Source: Secundilactobacillus malefermentans DSM 5705 = KCTC 3548 (GTDB taxonomy: Bacteria; Bacillota; Bacilli; Lactobacillales; Lactobacillaceae). From it: 64,000 bases of DNA. Under the pieces are notes generated by a model that saw only the letters and a program-made list of their open reading frames with translations, was not told where the DNA came from and did no database searches. Positions 40,037 through 48,167 of this stretch are shown piece by piece. Position numbers and translations under genes: made by a program. The stretch is from NCBI RefSeq assembly GCF_001436395.1, contig NZ_AZGJ01000003.1, positions 1 through 64,000 of the forward strand, given 5' to 3'. Every line of letters starts with the position of its first letter. Position 1 is the stretch's first letter.

Positions 40037-40071
40037 AGTACCCCAATTTAAGACAAAGAAGAGAGGTCAAC

Positions 40072-40242
40072 ATGATGGAGAGTATGAAACAAGCACAAGT
40101 TAAAGGGTTAAATAGAGTCCGCCGCAGCTTCCGATCTGGCATGGTTTTGCGATGCTACAAGTTGACTAATCACTATTTGAACTTAACGGGGGAAATATCA
40201 CATGAACAAGAAAAACACGCTATTAACGGTTGCACTTGGTAG
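40072..40242 (+). CDS. possible arginine-rich leader peptide, 56 residues
   Basis: Begins with ATG 40072 behind GAGAGG, after the T-box terminator, and overlaps the first 41 bases of the peptide-binding-protein gene in another frame. Residues 14-27 contain six arginines (NRVRR, FR, LR) encoded by rare-type AGA and CGA as well as CGC. No homologue recognised. It may act in translational coupling or as an attenuation leader, or may be spurious. Confidence 0.35.
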   Translation: MMESMKQAQVKGLNRVRRSFRSGMVLRCYKLTNHYLNLTGEISHEQEKHAINGCTW

Positions 40243-41827
40243 TTTATTATTAATTTTGGCAGGTTGTACGAGTGGCAACGCCGATTCAACTTCAACTAAT
40301 TCAAACAAAACATTAAACGTCACACTTGGTGGGAATCCTGCTACGGCGGATCCTGCACTATCGGGGGACCGTTTCAGTTCCGCAATCATTGGCCAAACGT
40401 ATGAGGGGCTTTATGCTTACGACAAAAAGGGCAACGTCATTCCTGGCGTTGCGACTAAGTTAGTTAAGCCAACCAATAATGGCACGGTCTATACTTACAA
40501 TTTGAAAAAGGATGCCAAATGGTCAAACGGCGACGAGGTTACCGCACAGGACTTTGTGACGTCATTTGAACATGAAGTTGATCCAACATCTAAGTCACAA
40601 ATTGCGAGTGACTTTAAGTATTTCAAGAATTACAATGCCGTTCAATCCGGCAAAATGAAGCCGAGCGCCTTAGGGGTTAAGGCACTTAGCGAGAAGAAAC
40701 TGCAAATCACATTATCAAAACCACAACCTTGGTTGAACGATATTTTAGCTTCAAAAGGGTACCCAATTAACACAGCCGCCTTCAAGAAGTATGGCAGTAA
40801 GTATGGAACCTCATCAGCTAAAACAGTGACCAACGGCGCCTACAAGCTAGTTAACTGGAACGGAACATCTGACGACTGGGAATACGTTAAAAACACCCAC
40901 TATTGGGATGCTAAAAACGTGAAAATTAATAAGGTTGCCGTTCAAGTTGTTAAGGAACCTGGCACAGCTCAAAACCTGTTTACGTCTGGCAAGGTTCAGG
41001 AAACGGCTTTGAGTGGGACCTACGTTAAAAATAACGAGAACAACAAGAGTTTGAAGACCACGTTAAACGGGTCAATGCGTTTCTTGGAGTTCAACGATAA
41101 GAAGGCCGTTACGCATAATGCGAACGTTCGTAAGGCATTCTCATACATCATCAATCGTGAATCAATTACGAAGAACGTCCTTCAAGACGGTTCAGCCCCG
41201 GCAACCAGCCTAATTCCAAAGGGGGATGCCAAGGATCCTCAGACGGGTGAAGACTTCACCAAAGAAGTTGGTAATTTGCTGAGTTATAACCCTAAAAAAG
41301 CAACGGTCCTTTGGAATAAGGCCAAGAAGCAACTTGGAAAGAAAACTGTTAACCTTCAAATCCTATCTGCTGATACAGATGATGAAAAGCATGTCGCCCA
41401 GTACCTGCAACAACAAGCAGAAAAGTACATGCCAGGACTTCACGTGACGGTTCAATCATTACCTTTGGCGCAACAAATTGCCAAGGGCGCTAAGATGGAC
41501 TACGACATCGATCTTGATGGCTGGTCAACCAATTGGTACGATCCGTTAGACTTCCTCCAAATGGCTGATGGATCAAACCCCGTCAACTTCACAAAGTGGG
41601 ACGACAAGACGTATCAAAACATGATTAAAGAGATTAACGATACTTCGAACCACACGACTCAGCAACGTTGGGATTTGATGAAGAAAGCAGATACCTACGT
41701 GACAGAAAATGCTGGTTTGGTTCCACTTTATCAACAAGCTAAGGCCTACCTAGTGAGTGATAAGGTCGGTGGCATGGATTACTCAATGATCACGGAAGCA
41801 CAGTACAAATACGCCTACTGGAAGTAG
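40202..41827 (+). CDS. oppA: oligopeptide ABC transporter substrate-binding lipoprotein
   Basis: Extracellular lipoprotein of 541 residues, SBP_bac_5 family. Lipobox LILAGC with cysteine 22, then a serine/threonine/asparagine linker and the family segments TADPALSGDRFSSAIIGQTYEGL and AKWSNGDEVTAQDFVTSFE. It captures peptides for an Opp/Dpp permease; no permease or ATPase genes are nearby, so it is an orphan receptor that must share a transporter encoded elsewhere. Control by a T-box indicates a link to starvation for one amino acid. The SD is GGGGGAAA before ATG 40202. Confidence 0.9.
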   Translation: MNKKNTLLTVALGSLLLILAGCTSGNADSTSTNSNKTLNVTLGGNPATADPALSGDRFSSAIIGQTYEGLYAYDKKGNVIPGVATKLVKPTNNGTVYTYNLKKDAKWSNGDEVTAQDFVTSFEHEVDPTSKSQIASDFKYFKNYNAVQSGKMKPSALGVKALSEKKLQITLSKPQPWLNDILASKGYPINTAAFKKYGSKYGTSSAKTVTNGAYKLVNWNGTSDDWEYVKNTHYWDAKNVKINKVAVQVVKEPGTAQNLFTSGKVQETALSGTYVKNNENNKSLKTTLNGSMRFLEFNDKKAVTHNANVRKAFSYIINRESITKNVLQDGSAPATSLIPKGDAKDPQTGEDFTKEVGNLLSYNPKKATVLWNKAKKQLGKKTVNLQILSADTDDEKHVAQYLQQQAEKYMPGLHVTVQSLPLAQQIAKGAKMDYDIDLDGWSTNWYDPLDFLQMADGSNPVNFTKWDDKTYQNMIKEINDTSNHTTQQRWDLMKKADTYVTENAGLVPLYQQAKAYLVSDKVGGMDYSMITEAQYKYAYWK

Positions 41828-41890
41828 ACTAAACGATTGGTAAGAAAGCTCAAACTAGGGCACGAGTTTGAGAAAACTAAATAGATAAAT

Positions 41891-41928
41891 AAAACCACTT
41901 AGCTGACTGAGAGCTCTAAGTGGTTTTT
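41891..41928. terminator. bidirectional terminator oppA / TetR gene
   Basis: 12-bp AAAACCACTTAG/CTAAGTGGTTTT stem with 13-base loop and T-run, between convergent genes. Confidence 0.85.
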
Positions 41929-41930
41929 GT

Positions 41931-42479
41931 TTAGCTAAAATAGTGTTGCATGTTCTGCAATATTTGGCCGATTTCATGGTAATTGGGAATCTTTTCCTGT
42001 TCTAAAACGTAATTAATAATCGTTAGAAAAAGGGAGAGGGTGATTGCCTTTTCCAGCACCGATGATTCGTGATGGGTCAATTGGTCGATATTATCTGAAA
42101 TAATGGTTTTAATTTCACTCTGAAGCGTTAAAGAACCAATTTGAATGGTATTTAAAGCCTTGATGGTGTCACGTTGATTCAAGAAAACCTGCTTTAACTC
42201 GGGGGTCATTATCTTAATGATTTCCCCAAAATCAAGACCACTATCCATTAGTTGAATGCGTTTTTCAACGGCTTGGCGGTAGTCGGCCGAAAGGCTTTTG
42301 ATTAGTTTTTCAGCCAGGTCGTACTTGTCGGCATAGTGTTTATAAAAGGTGAGCCGATTAATCATCGCATTTTCGGCAATTTTGGTAACGGAAATAGCGT
42401 TAAATCCCTCTTGATTTACTAAATCAATGAAACTTCTTTTAATGGCAATTTCAGTTCGTCTAATACGCAAATCAGTCAT
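41931..42479 (-). CDS. TetR-family transcriptional regulator
   Basis: A 182-residue regulator with an N-terminal helix-turn-helix (AIKRSFIDLVNQEGFNAISVTKIAENAMINRLTFYKHYADKYDLAEKLI, residues 13-62) and a helical ligand domain of unknown ligand. It is divergent from the acyltransferase/GT8 operon with a 232-base gap, which suggests it represses that operon and itself. Close to the start a GTTAATTAAC palindrome could be the operator. Confidence 0.88.
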   Translation of the reverse strand: MTDLRIRRTEIAIKRSFIDLVNQEGFNAISVTKIAENAMINRLTFYKHYADKYDLAEKLIKSLSADYRQAVEKRIQLMDSGLDFGEIIKIMTPELKQVFLNQRDTIKALNTIQIGSLTLQSEIKTIISDNIDQLTHHESSVLEKAITLSLFLTIINYVLEQEKIPNYHEIGQILQNMQHYFS

Positions 42480-42534
42480 AAGTAAAAGCCTTCCTAATTA
42501 AAGTTTTAGTCAACAATATTATAATATATGTCGC

Positions 42535-42544
42535 GTTAATTAAC
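42535..42544. promoter_or_regulatory. candidate TetR operator
   Basis: Ten-base perfect palindrome gttaattaac between the TetR gene and the divergent operon. Short and AT-rich, so chance is possible. Confidence 0.3.
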
Positions 42545-42592
42545 ACTTGTTAGTTTATGTAGCTTAAATCCCAATAGAATAGGGAATTAGGC

Positions 42593-42620
42593 TTGAAATT
42601 TCTGACTTTTGGGATAATAT
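42593..42620 (+). promoter_or_regulatory. predicted promoter of the acyltransferase/GT8 operon
   Basis: TTGAAA (42593-42598), 16-base spacer, TAATAT (42615-42620), about 92 bases before the first start codon. Confidence 0.5.
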
Positions 42621-42711
42621 ACTAAGGTGAATTCAGCAACGCAGGTTGACGAATTTTGCGGCTAAGCTTAGTCTGATACACATACCAATCGTTGGGAGGT
42701 GAGATAACGGT

Positions 42712-43485
42712 TTGAGAGGGAAAAAGGCGCCAAAAACTTACTATTATCAGTCATTTACGGATGATTTTGTGACCAGCAAAAATCAGGATCAAAAACTACC
42801 TAGTGCGTACAGTTGGTCGCACAATAGTTGGGGATTCCGCTGGTTATCAAGGTTTCTGTACGGCTTGTTTTGGCTGTTTGGCGTTTTCTATTGTAAGTGG
42901 GGACTCCATGTGACAGTGAAGAACCAGAAAGTACTGAAACCGTACCGTCATCAGGGTTACTTCGTTTATGGGAATCACACGCAGCCGGTTGGGGATGTTT
43001 TCACACCCCTGCAGGTCATGGCGCCTAAACGAACCTACATGATGGCAGGCATGGCAAATCTAGGCATTCCAGTTCTTGGAAAATTGATCCCAATTGCGGG
43101 TGCGCTAATTTTGCCAGATTCGATTCACCAAATGGGTCAATTTAATCGGGAAATTGAGTCGCTCATTCAACGGAATCAGGCTGTGACTATTTATCCGGAA
43201 GCGCACGTTTGGCCGTACTACACGAAAATTAGACCATTTCCGGATGGCGCTTTTCACTACCCGGTTCAATCGCAGGCAGCTGCGTTTGCGATGACCACGA
43301 CGTACCAAAAGCGGCGCTGGGGGTCGAAACCGCGATTAACAGTCTATGTGGATGGCCCATTTTTGCCGGATCAAACACTGAACAAAAAGGACCAACGCAA
43401 GAAGTTGAATCAGGAAGTTCATGATTGTATGGTTATGAGAAGCAAAGAAAGTCATTATGAAACCGTTCATTATCAAAGGGGGTGA
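42712..43485 (+). CDS. PlsC-like lysophospholipid acyltransferase, first of operon
   Basis: A 257-residue acyltransferase-like protein with a hydrophobic segment near residues 41-58 and the PlsC blocks in order: GNHTQPVGD (catalytic histidine), a central KLIPIAGALILP segment, and TIYPEAHVWP (block III). The acid of the usual HX4D motif is one residue late here (HX5D; glycine at the normal place), a difference from its partner at 45281. Start is TTG 42712 after GGGAGGTGA. First of four tightly packed genes, so it probably acylates the glycolipid or polymer made by the two GT8 enzymes; the substrate is unknown. Confidence 0.78.
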   Translation: MRGKKAPKTYYYQSFTDDFVTSKNQDQKLPSAYSWSHNSWGFRWLSRFLYGLFWLFGVFYCKWGLHVTVKNQKVLKPYRHQGYFVYGNHTQPVGDVFTPLQVMAPKRTYMMAGMANLGIPVLGKLIPIAGALILPDSIHQMGQFNREIESLIQRNQAVTIYPEAHVWPYYTKIRPFPDGAFHYPVQSQAAAFAMTTTYQKRRWGSKPRLTVYVDGPFLPDQTLNKKDQRKKLNQEVHDCMVMRSKESHYETVHYQRG

Positions 43486-43490
43486 GATAG

Positions 43491-44321
43491 TTGAACATTT
43501 TATACTGTGGGAACGACAAGATGGCGGATGGACTTTTAATTTCAATCATCTCGCTATTGAAGCATACGAAAGAGCCGTTGCATATTTTTGTGTTAACGGC
43601 GGCAATCAAGACGACGCAACTAACGTATCACGCGATTGATGATGCGACGATTCAATTTCTAAACGAGCGGGTTCAGCTTGAACGTCCCGATAGCACCGTG
43701 ACAAAGGTGGATGTGACGAAAGAATTCATGGACAATCCACCAACAGCCAATATGAACACCATGTTTACGCCATATTGCATGATCAGACTCTACGCTGATT
43801 TGATTCCGTCTTTACCTGATAAACTATTATATTTAGATACTGATATTATTTGTCACCAAGATTTTCATTCATTCTATTATCAGGAAATGGGTCAAACTGA
43901 AGTGATGGGCGTCTTAGATCGATATGGAAAGTGGTTATTTCATCGAAGAGCCGATTCTCTGGACTATATGAACTCTGGCGTTTTGCTCCTGAATTTGGCG
44001 CAAATTCGACAGACAAGATTATTCGAAAAATGTCGGCAAATGTGCGCAACTAAGTGGCTCTTCATGCCAGATCAATCAGCACTTAATAAACTAGCAAAAT
44101 CCAAGAAAATCGTATCAAAGCGATTCAATGAACAGAAACGACTCCGAAAGAACACCGTTTTTCAGCACTTTACCACGAGTTTTAGATTTTGGCCTTGGAT
44201 TCACACGCAGAAGGTAAAGCCTTGGCAAGTTGACCAAATGCACGAGGTTCTGAACCTGCACGCCTATGATGATATTCTGGCTGAGTATCAAGAATTACAA
44301 CCAAAGCTGAGGAGGCTTTAG
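43491..44321 (+). CDS. glycosyltransferase family 8 protein
   Basis: A 276-residue GT-A fold enzyme that transfers sugar from a nucleotide-sugar. The N-terminus ILYCGNDKMADGLLISIISLLKHTKEPLHI is typical of GT8, the metal-binding DxD is in YLDTDIICHQDF, and YMNSGVLLLNLAQIRQ and the C-terminal QHFTTSFRFWPW follow. It starts at TTG 43491 behind GGGGGTGAG, 5 bases after the acyltransferase stop. The acceptor is unknown. Bacterial GT8 enzymes include LPS galactosyltransferases and glycosyltransferases acting on surface proteins or lipids. Confidence 0.87.
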   Translation: MNILYCGNDKMADGLLISIISLLKHTKEPLHIFVLTAAIKTTQLTYHAIDDATIQFLNERVQLERPDSTVTKVDVTKEFMDNPPTANMNTMFTPYCMIRLYADLIPSLPDKLLYLDTDIICHQDFHSFYYQEMGQTEVMGVLDRYGKWLFHRRADSLDYMNSGVLLLNLAQIRQTRLFEKCRQMCATKWLFMPDQSALNKLAKSKKIVSKRFNEQKRLRKNTVFQHFTTSFRFWPWIHTQKVKPWQVDQMHEVLNLHAYDDILAEYQELQPKLRRL

Positions 44322-44325
44322 CGAT

Positions 44326-45276
44326 ATGCAAGATATAAGAGAGACGATTCCATTATTTTTTTCAGTAGATGATCGGTACGTTCCCTATTTGGGCGTCATG
44401 ATCAATTCACTAATTGCGTCTGCATCACCAAAATACGATTACAAAGCAATTATTCTGTACCAAGATATAACTGAGCGCAATCAGAAACGCCTTAAAGAGC
44501 AAGAAACAGCATCCTTTACACTTGAATTTGTCCCAATGGCAAACGTCTTAGAACGCCAAATGACGGCGGATAACGCAAAATTACGTGGCGACTATAGTAC
44601 GTTAACCATTTACTTCCGGTTATTTATTGCGGACATGTTCCCGCAATTTGATAAGGCCATTTATTTGGATGCGGATATGTTGGCACCGGGCGATATTTCG
44701 GAACTATATGAAATGGAATTGGGCGATAATTTAATTGCCGCAGCACCGGATACATTTACCGCTAGTATTCCGGAAGGCGTCAACTACGATAACAATGCGG
44801 TGGGCGTTCCCGCTGGCAAGTATGTTAATTCCGGTGTCCTCTTGCTTAATTTAAAGCAATTTAGGGCAACTAATTTTAGCAAACAGTTTTTAGAACTGTT
44901 TAATCGTTACCACTTTAGTGTCATTGCACCGGATCAGGACTATTTGAACGCATTAGCTTACCAAAAGACCCTCTATTTGGATCCAAAGTGGAATGATCAA
45001 ACAGCGGTTCCTGAGATGTTGACGGCTGATCCTAAAATTATTCATTACAACTTATTCAAGAAGCCAACGCACTATGAAAATGTTCCACATGAAACATTTT
45101 TCTGGGAAACCGCCCGTAAATCAGGCTTCTATGATGAGCTTTTAGAAATGAAAAAGCATTACTCATCAAAAGACGTTCAGCAAGATCAAACCAATTTGGT
45201 GAGTCTAATTAAAATGGCAAATAGTGTTCCTGATGAGGAGATTACCTTTAAAAAGGTGTTGAACGGAGGGGAGTAG
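44326..45276 (+). CDS. glycosyltransferase family 8 protein
   Basis: A 316-residue enzyme with the GT8 motifs ETIPLFFSVDDRYVPYLGVMINSL at the N-terminus, DxD in YLDADMLAPGDI, YVNSGVLLLNLKQF and IHYNLFKKPTHYE near the C-terminus. It starts 4 bases after the previous stop, so it is cotranslated. Sequence differs enough from the first GT8 to suggest successive sugar additions rather than a recent duplication. A parS-like 16-mer lies inside the gene (45081-45096). Confidence 0.88.
   Translation: MQDIRETIPLFFSVDDRYVPYLGVMINSLIASASPKYDYKAIILYQDITERNQKRLKEQETASFTLEFVPMANVLERQMTADNAKLRGDYSTLTIYFRLFIADMFPQFDKAIYLDADMLAPGDISELYEMELGDNLIAAAPDTFTASIPEGVNYDNNAVGVPAGKYVNSGVLLLNLKQFRATNFSKQFLELFNRYHFSVIAPDQDYLNALAYQKTLYLDPKWNDQTAVPEMLTADPKIIHYNLFKKPTHYENVPHETFFWETARKSGFYDELLEMKKHYSSKDVQQDQTNLVSLIKMANSVPDEEITFKKVLNGGE
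45081..45096. promoter_or_regulatory. second parS-like site inside the GT8 gene
   Basis: TGTTCCACATGAAACA; its complement TGTTTCATGTGGAACA matches the mnmE-mnmG site at 15 of 16 bases. Located within coding sequence, as parS sites often are. Confidence 0.5.
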
Positions 45277-45280
45277 GCAC

Positions 45281-46156
45281 ATGGATGCTAGCAAATTAGT
45301 GGCGGGAAACCGCGAAGAAGTCATTCAAAATATTAAACAAGCAGTCGCTGAACAGCGATTTAACGACAAAGTGGAAACCAATGATCCGGTCATGACCATG
45401 CAGCAGCAAGAAAAAGTGGTGAATCATTACCTCCATTACTATGAAAATTGGCGGTATAAGGTTAAAAATGTTGCCGCAAGAAGCATGCTACGAGTGGCCT
45501 CAAAGTGGATTATGCGCACGACTAAGGTTGTCGGAAGCGAGAATATTCAAGCGATTAAAAGTGGAGCGATTGTCACGAGCAATCACTTTAGTCCAATCGA
45601 AAATACGGTTGTCAGTAAGGCCATGCGGGTGAGTGGTAAGTCACGACTATTTATCGTGAGTGAAGCGACTAACCTTGAAATGAAGGGATTTGTTGGTTTC
45701 GTCATGAATTTTTACGATACGATTCCAATGAGTACGAGTACCCAGTACATGGCGCGACCGTTTCCAAATATGTTGGCAGATATTTTAGAAAAGAAGCATT
45801 TTATCCTAATCTATCCGGAACAGGAAATGTGGTTTAACTATCGTAAGCCGCGGCCACCAAAGCGTGGGGCGTACTATTACGCTGCGAGATTCAATGTTCC
45901 AATCATTTCGTGTTTCGTTGAAATTGTGGATACCCATCAGCAAGTTAGCGTTGATTTCAACGAGGTGCAGTTCATCATGCATATCCTGAAACCAATCTAT
46001 CCCGATGCGACTAAAAATGTGCATGAAAATAGTTTGGCGATGATGCAACAGGATTATGATCAAAAGTGTGCGGCGTACGAGCGCGCATATGGGAAAAAAT
46101 TGACCTACGAATTTACGCCTGGTGATATTGCGGGTTGGATTCCGCAGGAGGCTTAA
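45281..46156 (+). CDS. PlsC-like acyltransferase, last of operon
   Basis: A 291-residue protein with PlsC features: SNHFSPIEN (a regular HX4E motif), a middle FVMNFYDTIPMSTSTQ segment and LIYPEQEMWFNYRKPRPPKRGAYYYA (block III and substrate pocket). The first about 75 residues are a helical extension absent from short PlsC enzymes. It is 4 bases from the second GT8 stop. Likely adds or exchanges an acyl chain on the product of the operon. Confidence 0.8.
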   Translation: MDASKLVAGNREEVIQNIKQAVAEQRFNDKVETNDPVMTMQQQEKVVNHYLHYYENWRYKVKNVAARSMLRVASKWIMRTTKVVGSENIQAIKSGAIVTSNHFSPIENTVVSKAMRVSGKSRLFIVSEATNLEMKGFVGFVMNFYDTIPMSTSTQYMARPFPNMLADILEKKHFILIYPEQEMWFNYRKPRPPKRGAYYYAARFNVPIISCFVEIVDTHQQVSVDFNEVQFIMHILKPIYPDATKNVHENSLAMMQQDYDQKCAAYERAYGKKLTYEFTPGDIAGWIPQEA

Positions 46157-46160
46157 AAAA

Positions 46161-46190
46161 ACGCCACTACAAAAATGTAGTGGCGTTTTA
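46161..46190. terminator. bidirectional terminator after the GT8 operon
   Basis: Perfect 10-bp CGCCACTACA/TGTAGTGGCG stem, AAAA loop, A-run before and T-run after; shared with the convergent ClC gene. Confidence 0.9.
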
Positions 46191-46196
46191 ATTTGG

Positions 46197-47720
46197 TTAA
46201 AGGTACGTTTCCTTAAATTGATTGATTTTTGGCCGATGGTTACTATCAAATAGAAGTGTCAGCTGATCACCAACAGCGAGGGTTAAGTCACCATTTGCAA
46301 CGAGTTCACGATTATGTCGATGCACACGCGTTAGAATCACGCCGGCGGGCCAGTCAACACCACGAACCTCTTTGCCAGCGATTAAACTTGCTGGTGAGAT
46401 AGTAATGGTGAGTTCATCTAACTTTGCAGCCGGGGTGCTAATTTGATTTTTGAGAGCAATTTGAGAAGCCAGTGCGTTGTAAATTGGCGAACCACCCAGC
46501 CAATCGACCATTAAATAGGCGATTAGCGCAACGATGATGAGGGGCAATAAGTGAATAATTGAGCCCACCATTTCGGTAATGAGGATAATCGCGGTAAAAG
46601 GAGATTTACTGATACCGGCAAAATAGCCCGCCATGCTGACGATGATGAGGTTGGGGATGTACATATTTGGCATCAAATGAAAACTAACGGCAAGCGTCGC
46701 GATTAGCGCACCAATTGCAGCGCCAAGGGCGAGGATTGGTAAGAAAATGCCACCTGGAACGCCCGAACCAAAGGAAATGGCCGAGTAGATAAAGCGGACA
46801 AGCACGACACCGAGTAAAAATAGGAGTGTCCAGCGGTGGGTCCCTAAAAGCTTGATGACGTCGTTTCCTCCACCAATGACGGCTGGCCACAAAATGCCTA
46901 ATGGCCAAATCAGGAGAAGCATAATGCCGCCGTGGTAGCGCCTCGGCAACCATGGAATTTTTGAATAGAGACGTGGCATATTTAACGTCACAACTTGATA
47001 GAGACGTCCTAAAAGACCCAACAGAATTCCTAAGGGGATTAGAAGCCAGAAGTATTGAAGGGGCAGGGTGTGCGTGTAAACGACATCTAGGACGGGTTTT
47101 AGACCGAAGACTTGCTCGGAAACTAGGTCAGCAGCAAGTGCACTACTTAGTGCGCTCAACCAAAGTAAAAGTGAAAAGCTATGCGCGACTTCTTCCAAAA
47201 TAAACATGGCCCCCGCCAAAGGAGCTCCAAATGCGGCTGACAAACCAGCGCTGGCACCTGCAGCAATCATTAACCGCCACCGTTGTTCATCTAAATGGCG
47301 GCCTTCTGCGTACCATTGTCCAACCAGGCTACCCAGTTGAATTGAGGGTCCTTCTCGTCCCAGCATGCCGCCAGAGCTGATCATAAGGACCCCCGCTATG
47401 TATTTGCGCCAGAGTAAGGGGAAAGCCTTGAGTGAAAGTTGCCCTGATAGTTGCAACTCCACTTCCGGAATTCCTGAACCCATAATGTGTGAATGACCTT
47501 TGATGAGGTGCCCAACGATACCAGCAACTAGCAAAATCACAACTAAGAGGAATAGGGCGTTTGGCCAATTAACAGATAGTTGGTACATTCTTTTCCAAAT
47601 GAGGAGGCCGTGCTGAATGAGCCAGCGAAAGGAGCTCACCACAATTCCGGCAAAAAGACCGACTAAGAAGCTGTCGGCCACAATTTTAATTTTTGATCGA
47701 TCAATTTTTTTTCGTTCCAT
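46197..47720 (-). CDS. ClC-family H+/Cl- exchange transporter with TrkA-C domain
   Basis: A 507-residue ClC protein. The selectivity and gating motifs are all present: GSGIPEVE, GREGPSIQLGS (gating glutamate) and GGIFLPILALGAAIGA, and the internal EE of MFILEEVAHSF fits the proton-pathway glutamate of exchangers rather than channels. The C-terminal about 75 residues form a TrkA-C (RCK_C) domain (VRGVDWPAGVILTRVHR) that may bind a nucleotide or ligand. Neither ATG 47720 nor an upstream TTG at 47732 has a strong SD, so the start is uncertain. Possible role in acid tolerance. Confidence 0.9.
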   Translation of the reverse strand: MERKKIDRSKIKIVADSFLVGLFAGIVVSSFRWLIQHGLLIWKRMYQLSVNWPNALFLLVVILLVAGIVGHLIKGHSHIMGSGIPEVELQLSGQLSLKAFPLLWRKYIAGVLMISSGGMLGREGPSIQLGSLVGQWYAEGRHLDEQRWRLMIAAGASAGLSAAFGAPLAGAMFILEEVAHSFSLLLWLSALSSALAADLVSEQVFGLKPVLDVVYTHTLPLQYFWLLIPLGILLGLLGRLYQVVTLNMPRLYSKIPWLPRRYHGGIMLLLIWPLGILWPAVIGGGNDVIKLLGTHRWTLLFLLGVVLVRFIYSAISFGSGVPGGIFLPILALGAAIGALIATLAVSFHLMPNMYIPNLIIVSMAGYFAGISKSPFTAIILITEMVGSIIHLLPLIIVALIAYLMVDWLGGSPIYNALASQIALKNQISTPAAKLDELTITISPASLIAGKEVRGVDWPAGVILTRVHRHNRELVANGDLTLAVGDQLTLLFDSNHRPKINQFKETYL

Positions 47721-47785
47721 AACTATAGTCAAGTCCGTTTCGTGAATAAGCTTATAAATAAGTTTACCACACGCGTGGAAGCTGA

Positions 47786-47941
47786 TTAGGACTTATTTGG
47801 ATTTCCACAATAGCCGTCACAGGCGCACTTATCTTCACTGATCATGGGGCAGTGACAAATACCATCAGAGCTGGCGCAACCACAGCCGGGTTCACAAACC
47901 ATTCCTTCGTGACAATACGGGTTCTTGGTTTCATTCATCAT
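47786..47941 (-). CDS. nine-cysteine metallothionein-like small protein
   Basis: A 51-residue protein with nine cysteines and two histidines in closely spaced pairs: PYCHEGMVC, PGCGC, GICHC, DKCAC, GYC. Spacing CxC and CxxxxxC suits a metal-thiolate cluster, as in metallothioneins, though I see no direct match to SmtA. A good AGAGGTG precedes ATG 47941. The remaining residues are polar with no signal or hydrophobic core, which fits a cytosolic metal buffer. Convergent or divergent genes do not suggest a partner; ClC transporter is downstream on the same strand. Confidence 0.8.
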   Translation of the reverse strand: MMNETKNPYCHEGMVCEPGCGCASSDGICHCPMISEDKCACDGYCGNPNKS

Positions 47942-48037
47942 AAACACCTCTTTCTGATTGTAGTATATAACTTGTAAGTGGATTATTTAACCCAAAATTA
48001 ATCTGATGGGCTTAAACTCAAAGTAGCTGAAATAAAA

Positions 48038-48079
48038 AAACAGCAATCACGGCGATTTAACGCAGCGTGATTACTGTTT
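48038..48079 (-). terminator. terminator downstream of tRNA-Lys
   Basis: 14-bp stem with one mismatch (48038-48051 with 48066-48079), followed by seven T on the minus strand. Confidence 0.85.
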
Positions 48080-48094
48080 AGTGTTTTTATATGA

Positions 48095-48167
48095 TGGGCA
48101 GTCAGGGGATCGAACCCTGGACCCACGGATTAAGAGTCCGTTGCTCTGCCAGCTGAGCTAACTGCCC
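48095..48167 (-). tRNA. tRNA-Lys (anticodon CTT)
   Basis: 73-nt cloverleaf on the minus strand: acceptor GGGCAGT/ACTGCCC, D-arm GCTC-AGCTGGCAGAGC, anticodon loop CTCTTAA with anticodon CTT, T-arm with GGTTCGATCC. Discriminator A; the CCA end is not encoded. Confidence 0.97.

Noticed and set aside
45806-46249. 147-residue minus-strand frame overlapping the second acyltransferase
   Set aside because: Runs through the operon terminator and shows no ribosome binding site or family features.
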